A stretch of 38,896 nucleotides of DNA from Palsa-461 sp040414865 (GTDB taxonomy: Bacteria > Actinomycetota > Acidimicrobiia > Acidimicrobiales > RAAP-2): NCBI GenBank assembly GCA_040414865.1, contig JBEDUR010000166.1:1-38896 (forward strand), in the 5' to 3' direction. Shown piece after piece: positions 23,505-32,535 of this stretch. Each line of letters opens with the position of its first letter. The stretch's first letter is position 1. A model generated the notes under the pieces. That model was not told the DNA's origin, did not search any database, and saw nothing but the letters and a program-made list of their open reading frames with translations. The position numbers were made by a program, and so were the translations under genes.

Positions 23505-24467
23505 GTGGCCGCCGACGAGACTTCTGCGCGGCTGCGAGCCGAATGGCCGGCCGGACGGTCGCTGCGATTGGCGACCCGTGGCTCAGCACTCGCCCGGCGC
23601 CAGACCGACATCGTGGCCAACCTCGTCGCGCGAGCCCAGCCGGGGCTCGTGATCGAGGCGGTGCTCGTCCGGACCGAAGGCGACCGCCGACCTGACGAGC
23701 CGCTCGAACGGATCGGCGGTCAGGGCGTCTTCGTCAAAGAGGTCCAGCAGGCCGTGCTCGACGGCCGAGCGGACGCGGCCGTGCACTCGGCCAAGGATCT
23801 GCCGCCGATCACGCCCGACGGACTGGTTCTGGCAGCCATCCCGACGCGGGGCGACGCCCGTGACGCCCTGGTGGGCTCGACCCTCGCCGGCCTGTCGCCT
23901 GGCGCCCGGGTGGCTACCGGCTCGGCTCGCCGCCGGGCGCAGCTGGCCAACCTCCGCCCGGACCTGACGTTCGTCCCGGCCCGGGGCAACATCGAGACCC
24001 GAGTGGCCAAGGCCGGCCGAGACGCCGATGCGGTCGTGATCGCTGCGGCAGCCCTCGAGCGTCTGAGCATCACGACCACCGCGGCGGAGGTGTTCTCACC
24101 CTTGGTTCTGCTGCCCCAGGTCGGCCAGGGCGCGATCGCGCTCGAGTGCGCCGAGGAAGACGAAGCCGTGCGGTCCCTCGTCGCGGTGGTCGATGCCGAC
24201 GCCACCCATCGCGCCGTGCGGGCCGAGCGATCGATGCTGCGCGCGTTGGGGGCGTCGTGCGCCCTGCCGGTAGCGGGGTGGGCCGAAGCGAGCGGCGGCG
24301 AGCTCCGCCTGCGGGGGATGGTCGCCAGCAACGACGGCCGGGTTCTCCTCCACGCTGAGCGGTCGGGCACCGACGCCGAAATGCTCGGGGCCGAGGTCGC
24401 TCAGGCCCTGTGGTCCGAGCTCGGCGGGGCCGAGCTGCTTGGCGTCCCCCCAGTCCCGGTGCCGTGA
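23505..24467 (+). CDS. hemC: Porphobilinogen deaminase (HemC)
   Basis: Predicted 320 residues, GTG start at 23505. It polymerises four porphobilinogens to hydroxymethylbilane. Signatures: LRLATRGSALARRQTDIVAN, GVFVKEVQQAVLDGRADAAV, HSAKDLPPITPDGL, and ARGNIETRVAKAGRDADAVV. The dipyrromethane cofactor attaches to C252 in LGASCALPVAG. Its last four bases overlap the GTG start of the cobA-hemD fusion, indicating translational coupling. Confidence 0.96.
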   Translation: MAADETSARLRAEWPAGRSLRLATRGSALARRQTDIVANLVARAQPGLVIEAVLVRTEGDRRPDEPLERIGGQGVFVKEVQQAVLDGRADAAVHSAKDLPPITPDGLVLAAIPTRGDARDALVGSTLAGLSPGARVATGSARRRAQLANLRPDLTFVPARGNIETRVAKAGRDADAVVIAAAALERLSITTTAAEVFSPLVLLPQVGQGAIALECAEEDEAVRSLVAVVDADATHRAVRAERSMLRALGASCALPVAGWAEASGGELRLRGMVASNDGRVLLHAERSGTDAEMLGAEVAQALWSELGGAELLGVPPVPVP

Positions 24468-26002
24468 CCGTCTTTCTGGTGGGCGCGGGTCCCGGCGATC
24501 CGGGGCTGCTCACCCGTCGGGGGGCAGAGGTGTTGGCCCGAGCCGATGTCGTGGTCTACGACCGGCTCATCGACCACTCGCTCTTGTCCCTCGCGCCACG
24601 CGAGGCGCTCTTGGTCGACGCTGGCAAACGGCCGGCTGGGTCCCCCGACGCTCCCGAGGTCGGTGCGGGGGGCGGCACCGCCCGCCAAGACGACATCAAC
24701 GCGCTGTTGGTGGCCCAGGGCCGGACTGGTAGGACGGTCGTCCGGCTGAAGGGCGGCGATCCCTTTCTGTTCGGCCGGGGGGGCGAGGAGGCGGCGGCCC
24801 TGTCCGAAGCCGGGGTGCCCTGGGAGGTGGTTCCCGGGGTGTCCTCGAGTCTGGCCGTGCCAGCGGCGGCCGGCATCCCGGTCACCCAGCGCGGGGTGTC
24901 CAGCTCGGTCACGGTGGTCACCGGCCAAGTGGGCGACGAGAGCCGGCCCGGGGGGGTCGACTGGGAGGCCCTGGCCCGGGCGAATGGAACCGTCGTCATC
25001 CTGATGGGGATGGCCACCCGGGGGGAGATCGCCCGCCGGCTCCGCGCTGGGGGTCGGCCGGCCGACGAGCCCGTCGCCGTCGTCGAGTGGGGGACGACCC
25101 CCCGTCAACGGGTGGTGCGGACCACACTCGCCGGGCTCGAGTCGGTCGGTCTCGGGTCGCCCGCCGCAATCGTCGTCGGGCCGGTCGCGTCGCTCGGCTT
25201 GAGCTCGCCCGACTCCGGACCCCTCACCGGCCGTACGGTGGTGGTGACGCGGGCTCCGGCCCAGGCCGGGGCACTCACCGAGGCGCTGCGCCAGAGCGGC
25301 GCCGCGGTCCTCGAGGTCCCCGTGATCGACATCGTCGAGGTGGCCGAGGAGGGGGTCGCGCTGGCCAATTCAGCCAGGTCGGCCGGCCAGTACCGCTGGC
25401 TCGTCTTCACCTCGGCCAATGCTGTCGAGCGCTTCGTTCCCCTCGTCCGGGATCTCCGAGAGCTGGCCGGCTGCCGCATCGCGGCGGTCGGGCGGGCGAC
25501 GGCCGCCGCTCTCGAAGCCGAGCGACTGGTGCCTGATCTCGTCCCGGAGCGGTCCAGCGCAGAGGGGCTCGTCGAAGCCATGCCCCAGGCCGAAGGAAAG
25601 GGTCGGGTCCTCTTCGTGAAGGCGGCCGACGCCGGAGCGGCGCTCGCCACCGGGCTGGTCGCCAAAGGATGGACCGTCGATGAGGTGATCGCCTATCGCA
25701 CGGTCACCGCGCCGCCCCCCCACGCCGAGGTCGTGGCGGGCCTCGCCGACGCCGACGTGGTCACCTTCGCTTCCCCGAGCGCGGTGCGTGCCTATCTGCA
25801 GCTGCGCGACAGCACCGGGCAGGCCCTGCCGGTGCCGCCGGTGGTGGCGTGCATCGGGCCGACCACCGCCACCGCCGCCCGGGCCGCCGGGCTGGCGGTC
25901 GCTGTCGAACCCTCCGGTGCCGGCGTCGATGCTCTGGTGGACTCGATCGCCGCCTACCTCGAGGGCTCGTCCGCCCGTCCGGCCGGCACCGCCGGGCCGT
26001 AA
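24464..26002 (+). CDS. Uroporphyrinogen-III methyltransferase / synthase fusion (CobA-HemD)
   Basis: Predicted 512 residues. The GTG at 24464 overlaps the hemC stop. Residues ~1-245 are SUMT/CobA: TVFLVGAGPGDPGLLTRRGA, VVVYDRLI, VRLKGGDPFLFGRGGEEAAA, VVPGVSSS and PVTQRGVSSSVTVVTG. Residues ~255-500 are uroporphyrinogen-III synthase: VVVTRAPAQAGALTEALRQS, WLVFTSANAVERFV, VTFASPSAVRAYLQL, CIGPTTATAARAAGL. One polypeptide would thus close hydroxymethylbilane to uroporphyrinogen III and methylate part of it to precorrin-2 for sirohaem or B12. Such fusions are common in actinobacteria. Confidence 0.93.
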   Translation: MTVFLVGAGPGDPGLLTRRGAEVLARADVVVYDRLIDHSLLSLAPREALLVDAGKRPAGSPDAPEVGAGGGTARQDDINALLVAQGRTGRTVVRLKGGDPFLFGRGGEEAAALSEAGVPWEVVPGVSSSLAVPAAAGIPVTQRGVSSSVTVVTGQVGDESRPGGVDWEALARANGTVVILMGMATRGEIARRLRAGGRPADEPVAVVEWGTTPRQRVVRTTLAGLESVGLGSPAAIVVGPVASLGLSSPDSGPLTGRTVVVTRAPAQAGALTEALRQSGAAVLEVPVIDIVEVAEEGVALANSARSAGQYRWLVFTSANAVERFVPLVRDLRELAGCRIAAVGRATAAALEAERLVPDLVPERSSAEGLVEAMPQAEGKGRVLFVKAADAGAALATGLVAKGWTVDEVIAYRTVTAPPPHAEVVAGLADADVVTFASPSAVRAYLQLRDSTGQALPVPPVVACIGPTTATAARAAGLAVAVEPSGAGVDALVDSIAAYLEGSSARPAGTAGP

Positions 26003-26011
26003 GCTGGGCTG

Positions 26012-26995
26012 ATGCCGTTCCCCCAACGGCGGATGCGCCGTCTTCGCCGCACCCCGGCCCTGCGTCGGCTGGTCGCCGAGACCCGCATCAGCGTCGAGGA
26101 CCTCGTCGCCCCCCTGTTCGTCCGCGAGGGAATCGGCGAGCCCATGCCCATTCCATCGATGCCCGGCCACCACCAGCACACGGTGGCCTCGTTGCTTTCC
26201 GAAGCCAAACGGCTCTCCTCACTCGGCGTGCGCGGGATCGTGCTTTTTGGCGTGCCGGCCCGGAAGGACTCGTCGGGCACGGGGGCGAGCGACCCCGATG
26301 GGATCGTCCAGGTGGCCCTGGCCGAGCTGGCGGCCGCCCTCAGCGACGAGGTGGTCCTCATCGCGGATCTGTGCCTCGACGAGTACACGGATCACGGGCA
26401 CTGCGGAATCATCCGGGCCGACGGCACGGTCGACAACGACGCCACCCTGGAGCGCTACCGCGAGGTGGCCGTGGCCCAGGCCCGGGCCGGGGCGGCAGTG
26501 GTCGCGCCGAGCGGGATGATGGACGGCCAGGTGGCGGCGATCCGCAACGCGCTCGACGGCGCCGGATTCGCCGAAACCGCAGTGCTCGCTTACGCCGCCA
26601 AATACGCGTCGGCCCTCTACGGTCCCTTCCGGGACGCCGTCGACGTCACCATCGCCGCCGGCGGGGACCGGCGTGCCTACCAGCAGGACCCGGCCAACCG
26701 GCGTGAGGCCCTGGCCGAGGTGACCTTGGACGTGGCCGAGGGTGCCGACATGGTGATGATCAAACCCGCGCTCACCAACCTCGACGTCATCTCGGCCGTC
26801 CGCCAGCTGGTGGACGTGCCGGTGTCCGCCTACCAGGTGAGCGGTGAGTTCGCCATGGTGAAGGCGGCAGCCGAGCGGGGCTGGCTCGACGGAGACGCCG
26901 TGGCCACCGAGCAGCTGGTCGCGATCAAGCGGGCCGGCGCCGACTTCATCCTCACCTACTTCGCCGGCCAGCTGGCTGAAGCGCTCGGTGGCTGA
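26012..26995 (+). CDS. hemB: Delta-aminolevulinic acid dehydratase (HemB)
   Basis: Predicted 327 residues, ATG start at 26012. It condenses two 5-aminolevulinate to porphobilinogen. The active-site lysines are K197 (YAAKYASALYGPFRDAV) and K251 (MVMIKPALTNLDVI); VSAYQVSGEFAM follows. The metal-site segment reads DLCLDEYTDHGHCG. The Cys triad of zinc enzymes is replaced by Asp-containing residues, so this is the Mg/K-type enzyme. The gene lies 9 nt after cobA-hemD and overlaps the hemL start by 8 nt. Confidence 0.96.
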   Translation: MPFPQRRMRRLRRTPALRRLVAETRISVEDLVAPLFVREGIGEPMPIPSMPGHHQHTVASLLSEAKRLSSLGVRGIVLFGVPARKDSSGTGASDPDGIVQVALAELAAALSDEVVLIADLCLDEYTDHGHCGIIRADGTVDNDATLERYREVAVAQARAGAAVVAPSGMMDGQVAAIRNALDGAGFAETAVLAYAAKYASALYGPFRDAVDVTIAAGGDRRAYQQDPANRREALAEVTLDVAEGADMVMIKPALTNLDVISAVRQLVDVPVSAYQVSGEFAMVKAAAERGWLDGDAVATEQLVAIKRAGADFILTYFAGQLAEALGG

Positions 26996-28307
26996 GCCGG
27001 GGTCTGGGGCCGCCGGCGGGCCGGGCACCAACGCCGGGTGGTTCGACCGGGCGCGCGCGGTGATCCCCGGCGGGGTCGACTCGCCGGTGCGTTCGTTCTC
27101 GGCAGTGGGGGGAACGCCGTTCACCGTGGCCCGCGGCGAGGGGCCCTATCTCTTCGACGTGGAGGGGCGCCGTTACGTGGACCTGGTCCAGTCCTACGGC
27201 GCCGTCCTGTTCGGCCACGCCCACCCGGCGGTGACCACGGCGATCGAGGAGGCGGCCCGCCTCGGCACCACCTTTGGCATGCCCACGCCCGGCGAGGTGC
27301 TGTTGGCCGAGGACATCTGCTCGCGGGTGCCGGGCTGTGAGCGGGTTCGCCTCGTCTCCTCGGGGACCGAGGCGGCGATGAGCGCGCTCCGGCTAGCCCG
27401 CGGGGTGACCGGGCGCGACAAGGTGGTGAAGTTCGACGGCTGCTACCACGGCCACGCCGATCAGCTGCTGGCCGGGGGCGGAAGCGGAGTGGCGACCCTG
27501 GGCCTGCCGGGCTCGGCCGGGGTCACCCGGGCGGCCGTGGCCGACACGGTGGTCGTCCCCTACAACGTCGTCCCCGAGCTCGACGACACGGTGGCGTGTG
27601 TCATCGTCGAGCCGGTGGCGGCCAACATGAGCCTGGTCCCCCCGGGCGCCGGGTTTCTGACCGATCTGCGGGCGGCCTGCGACCGGGTCGGCGCACTCTT
27701 GGTGTTCGACGAGGTCATCACCGGCTTCCGCCTCGGCGCCGGTGGGGCCACCGCGTGGACCGGGGTCGCGCCTGACCTGTGGTGCTTCGGCAAGGTGATC
27801 GGCGGAGGTCTGCCGGTTGGCGCGTTCGGGGGCCGGGCTGAGCTCACCGACGCCCTGGCCCCGGACGGCCCGGTGTACCAGGCCGGCACCCTGTCGGGGA
27901 ACCCGCTGGCCACCGCGGCCGGCCACGCCGTGCTCTCGCACGTCACCGCTGACGACTACGCCGCGCTCTCGTCCCGGGCCGCCCACTTCGCGGCTGAGCT
28001 GGAGGGGGCGCTCAACCAGGGCGGCCTCGGCGCCCGGGTCACCAACGTCGGACCCCTGGTCGGGCTGGTGGTCGGAGCCCCCGATGAGGTGCCGGCAATG
28101 CCAACCGGCCTCGAGGCCGTGCGGGCCGCCGCCTCGACCGGTGGCTACCAAGCCCTGTTCCACGCCATGGCGGCCCGCGGGGTGGCCCTCCCCCCCGGCC
28201 CCTACGAGGTGCTGTTCCCCGGGTTGGCGCACACCGATGCCGTCCTCGCCTCGGTGGCCTCGGCCGCCGGCGAGGCCGCGCTCGAGGTGGCCAAGGGGTG
28301 GGGGTGA
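26988..28307 (+). CDS. hemL: Glutamate-1-semialdehyde 2,1-aminomutase (HemL)
   Basis: Predicted 439 residues, GTG start at 26988 overlapping hemB. It is a PLP enzyme that converts glutamate-1-semialdehyde to 5-aminolevulinate. The N-terminal RARAVIPGGVDSPVRSFSAV is typical. LLVFDEVITGFRLGAGGA carries the PLP-contacting Asp, and WCFGKVIGGGLPVGAFGG carries the Schiff-base K269. LSGNPLATAAGHAVL follows. It completes the C5 route begun by hemA upstream. It ends 7 nt from the convergent reductase gene. Confidence 0.96.
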   Translation: MAEPGSGAAGGPGTNAGWFDRARAVIPGGVDSPVRSFSAVGGTPFTVARGEGPYLFDVEGRRYVDLVQSYGAVLFGHAHPAVTTAIEEAARLGTTFGMPTPGEVLLAEDICSRVPGCERVRLVSSGTEAAMSALRLARGVTGRDKVVKFDGCYHGHADQLLAGGGSGVATLGLPGSAGVTRAAVADTVVVPYNVVPELDDTVACVIVEPVAANMSLVPPGAGFLTDLRAACDRVGALLVFDEVITGFRLGAGGATAWTGVAPDLWCFGKVIGGGLPVGAFGGRAELTDALAPDGPVYQAGTLSGNPLATAAGHAVLSHVTADDYAALSSRAAHFAAELEGALNQGGLGARVTNVGPLVGLVVGAPDEVPAMPTGLEAVRAAASTGGYQALFHAMAARGVALPPGPYEVLFPGLAHTDAVLASVASAAGEAALEVAKGWG

Positions 28308-28314
28308 GGGGCGT

Positions 28315-29613
28315 TCAAGCCGGGGCACTCTCCCGTCGCAGCCGCTCGAGCAGCTCGGCCGTCCCCACCATCGCCCGGTAGGAGATCTCGGCCGGTCCCG
28401 CGCTGGGCCGCATGAGGTTGGCCATGATGCGCAACAACTGAGCCATGAAGTGTTGCGACCGCATCCCGGTCGAGACGCACAAACGCATCCGGCGCGGGTC
28501 CGAGATCAGCCGGACGAAGGCCCGGCCGACCCGGTAGTAGTCGCCGTAGGAGGCGTCCAAGGCGCGCTCATAGGAGGCCAGCGACCCCGGGCCCCCACCC
28601 GAGAGCGCCTCGCCGATCACGGCGGCGGCCAGCCGCCCGGTCTCGTACCCGTAGGCGATGCCCTCGCCGTTGAACGGATTGATGAGGCCACCGGCGTCGC
28701 CGACGATCACCGTGTTGGCCCCCGTGCGTGGCCCCACTGACATTCCCATGGGCAGCCGGCCACCGGTGGCCGGGCCGCAGGCGGTCTCGGGGGCGATCCC
28801 CCACGAGGGCGGGGCTTGGGCGACGAAGGCGTCCATGAGCCGCGACGTGTTCAGCCCCTTCCAGCGCTGCTCGGTCGAGAGCAGGCCGACGCCCACGTTC
28901 ACCCGCCCGTCGCCCAGCGGGAAGACCCAGCCGTACCCGGGGACGACGTCGCCGTTGTGGTCCCGGATGTCGAGGTGCCCCTCGATCATGTCGTCGTCGC
29001 TTCGCTCGGAGCGGTAGTACCCGCGTAGCGCCATCCCCTGCGGATACTGGCGGTCACGCCCGGTACCGAGCGCCCGGCCGAACCGGGAGTTGGCCCCGTC
29101 GGCCACCACCACATACCGGGCCCGCAGCTCGACCGGCTGGCCCCCCTCCGGGGTCACCGTCGCCCCGGCGCAGCCGGCGAGAGCTTCGGGAGCAGACGGC
29201 GGCTCAGGCTCCAAGGGGCCCATGGCCTCGGTGCCCTGAAGGACGCGGGCGCCGGCCTTCTCGGCCCGCCCGACCACCAGTCCGTCCAGATCGTGGCGGG
29301 TGATGGTGTAGCCGTAGGTGGGGAAGCCGGGCACCTCGGGCCAAGGGAGGTCCAGGCTGCGGCCGAAGGCGACCGACCGCAGGCCGCGGTAGCGGTGGGC
29401 GCCGGACAGGGCATCCTCCAGTCCCATATCGGCCAGCTGGCGGACCGCCCGGGGGGTGAGCCCGTCCCCGCAGGTCTTCTCGCGCGGGAAGTGCTTCTTC
29501 TCGACCAACGCGACGTCCCAGCCGGCGTCGGCCAACCAGTACGCACACGATGCACCCGAGGGCCCACCACCGACCACGAGCACGTCGTAAAGGTGGTCGC
29601 CGTCGGAGGCCAT
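28315..29613 (-). CDS. Geranylgeranyl reductase-family FAD oxidoreductase (MenJ-like)
   Basis: Predicted 432 residues, ATG start at 29613. The FAD-binding motif is YDVLVVGGGPSGASCAYWLA. The family block FPREKTCGDGLTPRAVRQLA follows. Downstream come YVVVADGANSRFGRALG and VIVGDAGGLINPFNGEGIAY, the GD flavin motif. This family reduces isoprenoid double bonds; the mycobacterial relative Rv0561c (MenJ) saturates a menaquinone side chain. It diverges from nuoA by 84 bp, and Nuo reduces menaquinone, so a quinone role fits. An archaeal-type lipid or chlorophyll substrate is unlikely in this context. Confidence 0.88.
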   Translation of the reverse strand: MASDGDHLYDVLVVGGGPSGASCAYWLADAGWDVALVEKKHFPREKTCGDGLTPRAVRQLADMGLEDALSGAHRYRGLRSVAFGRSLDLPWPEVPGFPTYGYTITRHDLDGLVVGRAEKAGARVLQGTEAMGPLEPEPPSAPEALAGCAGATVTPEGGQPVELRARYVVVADGANSRFGRALGTGRDRQYPQGMALRGYYRSERSDDDMIEGHLDIRDHNGDVVPGYGWVFPLGDGRVNVGVGLLSTEQRWKGLNTSRLMDAFVAQAPPSWGIAPETACGPATGGRLPMGMSVGPRTGANTVIVGDAGGLINPFNGEGIAYGYETGRLAAAVIGEALSGGGPGSLASYERALDASYGDYYRVGRAFVRLISDPRRMRLCVSTGMRSQHFMAQLLRIMANLMRPSAGPAEISYRAMVGTAELLERLRRESAPA

Positions 29614-29697
29614 CTACGGGATGCTACGCCCCACGTCGGCCTGCCGATGGCCCTCGATGTGCCCTGGCCAGAGGGGCCGTGGTAGACCGAGAACAGC

Positions 29698-30144
29698 GTG
29701 GCTCAGTATCTCCCGATCTTCCTCCTCCTCGTCCTCGGGGTGATTTTCGGCGCGGTCAGCTTCCTCGCGTCGAGCCTGCTCGGGCCCAGGAAGAAGCCGA
29801 CTGCGGCCAAGCTCGCCCCCTACGAGTGCGGCATCGTCCCGGACCGGGAGCCGCCGACCCGCTTCGAGGTCCGCTTCTACCTGGTGGCGATGATCTTCAT
29901 CATCTTCGACATCGAGATCGTGTTCCTCTATCCCTTCGCGGTCATCTTCAGGCAGCTGCACACCTTCGGTCTCGTCGAGATCCTGGTGTTCGCGGCGGTC
30001 GTGCTGGTCTCGTTCCTGTACCTGGTCAGCAACGGGGCCCTCAGCTGGGGGCCGTCCAAGCGGTTGCGCGTCGGGCTTTCCGAGCGCACCTCTGAGTCGA
30101 CGATCGCCCGGGTGACGGCCGAGCCCCCCGGGCGGGCCGCCTAG
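29698..30144 (+). CDS. nuoA: NADH-quinone oxidoreductase subunit A
   Basis: Predicted 148-residue membrane subunit of complex I with three hydrophobic helices. GTG start at 29698. Conserved loop: KLAPYECGIVPDREPPTRFE then VRFYLVAMIFIIFDIEIVFL, the region next to the quinone cavity. The hydrophilic C-terminal tail of ~35 residues is longer than in E. coli. First gene of the operon; the 84-bp divergent gap to the reductase gene holds its promoter, which I cannot pinpoint. Confidence 0.96.
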   Translation: MAQYLPIFLLLVLGVIFGAVSFLASSLLGPRKKPTAAKLAPYECGIVPDREPPTRFEVRFYLVAMIFIIFDIEIVFLYPFAVIFRQLHTFGLVEILVFAAVVLVSFLYLVSNGALSWGPSKRLRVGLSERTSESTIARVTAEPPGRAA

Positions 30145-30152
30145 GGGCCGAC

Positions 30153-30710
30153 ATGGGTCTCGAGGACCTCCAGCACAACTTCTTGACCGGCCGGCTCGAG
30201 GACCTTGTCAAGTGGGCCCGGCGCAACAGCGTATGGCCGGCCACCTTCGGCTTGGCCTGCTGCGCCATCGAGATGATGTCGGTGGGAGCGGCGGACTTCG
30301 ACATCAGCCGGCTCGGCATGGAGGTGTTCCGGGGCTCGCCCCGCCAAGCCGACCTCATGATCGTGGCGGGACGTGTCTCGCAGAAGATGGCGCCGGTCCT
30401 GCGCCAGGTCTACGACCAGATGATGGAGCCCAAGTGGGTCATCTCCATGGGCGTTTGCGCGTCGACCGGCGGCATGTTCAACAACTACGCCATCGTCCAG
30501 GGAGTCGATCAGATCGTTCCGGTGGATGTGTACGCCCCGGGCTGTCCACCCTCGCCTGAGACTCTGCTGCACTCCATCCTGACCCTCCATGAAAAGATCC
30601 GGACCGGCGAGATCACCCGGCGAGCTCGCCCGGAGCGGCCGGCGGTCGAGCGGCCCGCCGGATGGCTGCTCGAGGACGAAGACGCCCTCCGGGTCTCGAC
30701 GCCGAGATGA
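30153..30710 (+). CDS. nuoB: NADH-quinone oxidoreductase subunit B
   Basis: Predicted 185 residues, ATG start at 30153. It holds the terminal [4Fe-4S] cluster N2, which passes electrons to quinone. The four ligands are all present: adjacent C36 and C37 (ACCAIEMM), C102 (GVCASTGGMFNNY) and C131 (YAPGCPPSPETLL). The C-terminal extension is Arg-rich. The stop overlaps the nuoC start. Confidence 0.97.
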   Translation: MGLEDLQHNFLTGRLEDLVKWARRNSVWPATFGLACCAIEMMSVGAADFDISRLGMEVFRGSPRQADLMIVAGRVSQKMAPVLRQVYDQMMEPKWVISMGVCASTGGMFNNYAIVQGVDQIVPVDVYAPGCPPSPETLLHSILTLHEKIRTGEITRRARPERPAVERPAGWLLEDEDALRVSTPR

Positions 30711-31198
30711 CGCCGGACTTGGACGAGCAGCCAGCGACAACGAGCGTCGAGCCCTCGGCGCCGAGCCCGGTGGAGTTCGTCGCTCGCGACCGGTACCACG
30801 ACCGGATCGCTCAGCTGAAGACGCAGGGCTTCGAGATGTGCGTCGACATCTGCGCGGTGGACTATCTCAGCCAGCCTTCGCGCCCGCTCCCGGAGGGGGT
30901 GGCGGGCGAGCGGTTCGAGGTCGTCGTCAACCTGCTCTCGCTGTCGATGAAGCGGCGGGTGCGGGTGCGGGTTCAGTTGCCCGAGTCCGACCCCTCGGTG
31001 CCCACCCTCTTCGACCTGTACCCAGGGACCGAGGCGATGGAACGAGAGGCCTACGACCTCCACGGCATCGTCTTCGTGGACCATCCCGACCTGACCCGGA
31101 TCCTCATGCCCGAAGACTGGGAGGGCCACCCGCTGCGCAAGGACTACGGGGTGGGCCGCGTCCCGGTCCAGTTCAAGGAGGCCCCGGGGCCGCGATGA
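30707..31198 (+). CDS. nuoC: NADH-quinone oxidoreductase subunit C
   Basis: Predicted 163 residues, ATG at 30707 overlapping the nuoB stop. It is the 30-kDa peripheral-arm subunit. The family core is FEVVVNLLSLSMKRRVRVRV followed by DLYPGTEAMEREAYDLHGIV and HPDLTRILMPEDWEGHPLRK, ending in the DYG motif. The first ~25 residues are variable and acidic. It is separate from NuoD, unlike the E. coli NuoCD fusion. Confidence 0.96.
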   Translation: MTPDLDEQPATTSVEPSAPSPVEFVARDRYHDRIAQLKTQGFEMCVDICAVDYLSQPSRPLPEGVAGERFEVVVNLLSLSMKRRVRVRVQLPESDPSVPTLFDLYPGTEAMEREAYDLHGIVFVDHPDLTRILMPEDWEGHPLRKDYGVGRVPVQFKEAPGPR

Positions 31199-32535
31199 GC
31201 GAGGACCGATTCGTCTCGCGTGCCAAGCCGCGCCCATGGTCGCCAACCGAGACCTCCGAGGGTCGCCAGGAGCTCGCGCCCCGCGGCCCCGGGGTCGACC
31301 ACTCGGTCGCCTCGGTGCTGCGCCTGCCCGAGGGGGCGGTCGAGTCGAGGCAGATCGACGTCGAGCGGAGCGGGGACACCATGATCATCAACATGGGTCC
31401 CCAGCACCCGTCGACCCACGGCGTGCTGCGGCTCATGCTCGAGCTCGAGGGGGAGACCGTGCTGCGGACCAAGCCGGTGATCGGCTATCTGCACACCGGT
31501 ATGGAGAAGACCGCCGAGGAGCTCACCTACGTCCAGGGCGCCACCAACGTCACCCGGATGGACTACGTGTCCCCGCTCGCCAACGAGCTGGTCTACTCGT
31601 TGGCCACAGAGGCACTGCTCGGGGTGGAGATTCCGCCCCGGGCGGTGTGGATCCGGATGCTCATGGCCGAGCTCAACCGGATGTCTTCGCATCTCATTTG
31701 GATGGCAACCAACGGGATGGACCTCGGCTCGACCTCGATGATGATCTACGGGTTCCGTGAGCGAGAGCTCGTGCTCGCGTTCTTCGAGAAGGCCACCGGC
31801 CTGCGCATGAACCACAACTTCATCCGGCCGGGCGGCGTCGCCGCTGACCTCCCCGACGGTTGGGAGGATGACGTCGAGATCATCTGCGACACGGTGCTCG
31901 AGCGGACCTACGAGTACGACGAGCTGCTCACCGGCCAGCCGATCTTCCGGGAGCGGACCGAGGCGGTCGGGAACCTGAGCGCCGAGGCGGCGGTGGCCCT
32001 CTCCGCCACCGGCCCGATCCTGCGCTCGACGGGGGTGCCCTGGGACTTGCGGCGGACCATGCCGTACCTCGCCTACGACCAGGTCGATTTCGACGTGATC
32101 GTCGGCACTTACGGAGACAACTTCGACCGTTACGCCATCCGGCTCAACGAGATCCGCGAATCCATCCGGATCGTCCGCCAGATCCTCGAGAAGATGCCGA
32201 CCGGCGACTACCGGGCCCAGGACGCAAAGGTGACCCCGCCGCCTCGCCGCCGCATCGACGAGTCGATGGAGGCGTTGATCCACCACTTCAAGGTGTTCAC
32301 CGAGGGCTTCCGAGTACCAGAGGGGGAGGTCTACGTGGCGGTGGAGTCCCCCCGGGGCGAGCTCGGCTGCTACATGGTCTCCGACGGCACGGCCAAGCCC
32401 TACCGGTGCCACATCAGGGCGCCGAGCTTCGTGAACCTCCAGTCGCTTCCGGCAATGCTGCGCGGTCGCCTGATCGCCGACGCGGTGGCCGTCATCTCCT
32501 CGACCGACCCGATCATGGGCGAGGTGGACCGGTGA
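31195..32535 (+). CDS. nuoD: NADH-quinone oxidoreductase subunit D
   Basis: Predicted 446 residues, ATG at 31195 overlapping nuoC by 4 nt. It is the 49-kDa subunit that shapes the quinone site. Signatures: INMGPQHPSTHGVLRLMLEL, IGYLHTGMEKTAEELTYVQG, MNHNFIRPGGVAADLPDGW, and near the end SPRGELGCYMVSDGTAKPYR. A hydrophilic N-terminal extension of ~60 residues precedes the core. Confidence 0.97.
   Translation: MSEDRFVSRAKPRPWSPTETSEGRQELAPRGPGVDHSVASVLRLPEGAVESRQIDVERSGDTMIINMGPQHPSTHGVLRLMLELEGETVLRTKPVIGYLHTGMEKTAEELTYVQGATNVTRMDYVSPLANELVYSLATEALLGVEIPPRAVWIRMLMAELNRMSSHLIWMATNGMDLGSTSMMIYGFRERELVLAFFEKATGLRMNHNFIRPGGVAADLPDGWEDDVEIICDTVLERTYEYDELLTGQPIFRERTEAVGNLSAEAAVALSATGPILRSTGVPWDLRRTMPYLAYDQVDFDVIVGTYGDNFDRYAIRLNEIRESIRIVRQILEKMPTGDYRAQDAKVTPPPRRRIDESMEALIHHFKVFTEGFRVPEGEVYVAVESPRGELGCYMVSDGTAKPYRCHIRAPSFVNLQSLPAMLRGRLIADAVAVISSTDPIMGEVDR

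Noticed and set aside
29614..29697. Rex operator upstream of nuoA
   Set aside because: No TTGTGA...TCACAA-type inverted repeat is present in this gap or before hemA.
30589..31194. Long in-frame extension upstream of nuoD
   Set aside because: It runs through nuoC in another frame and is Arg/Pro-rich; the ATG at 31195 overlaps the nuoC stop in the same way as the other nuo junctions.
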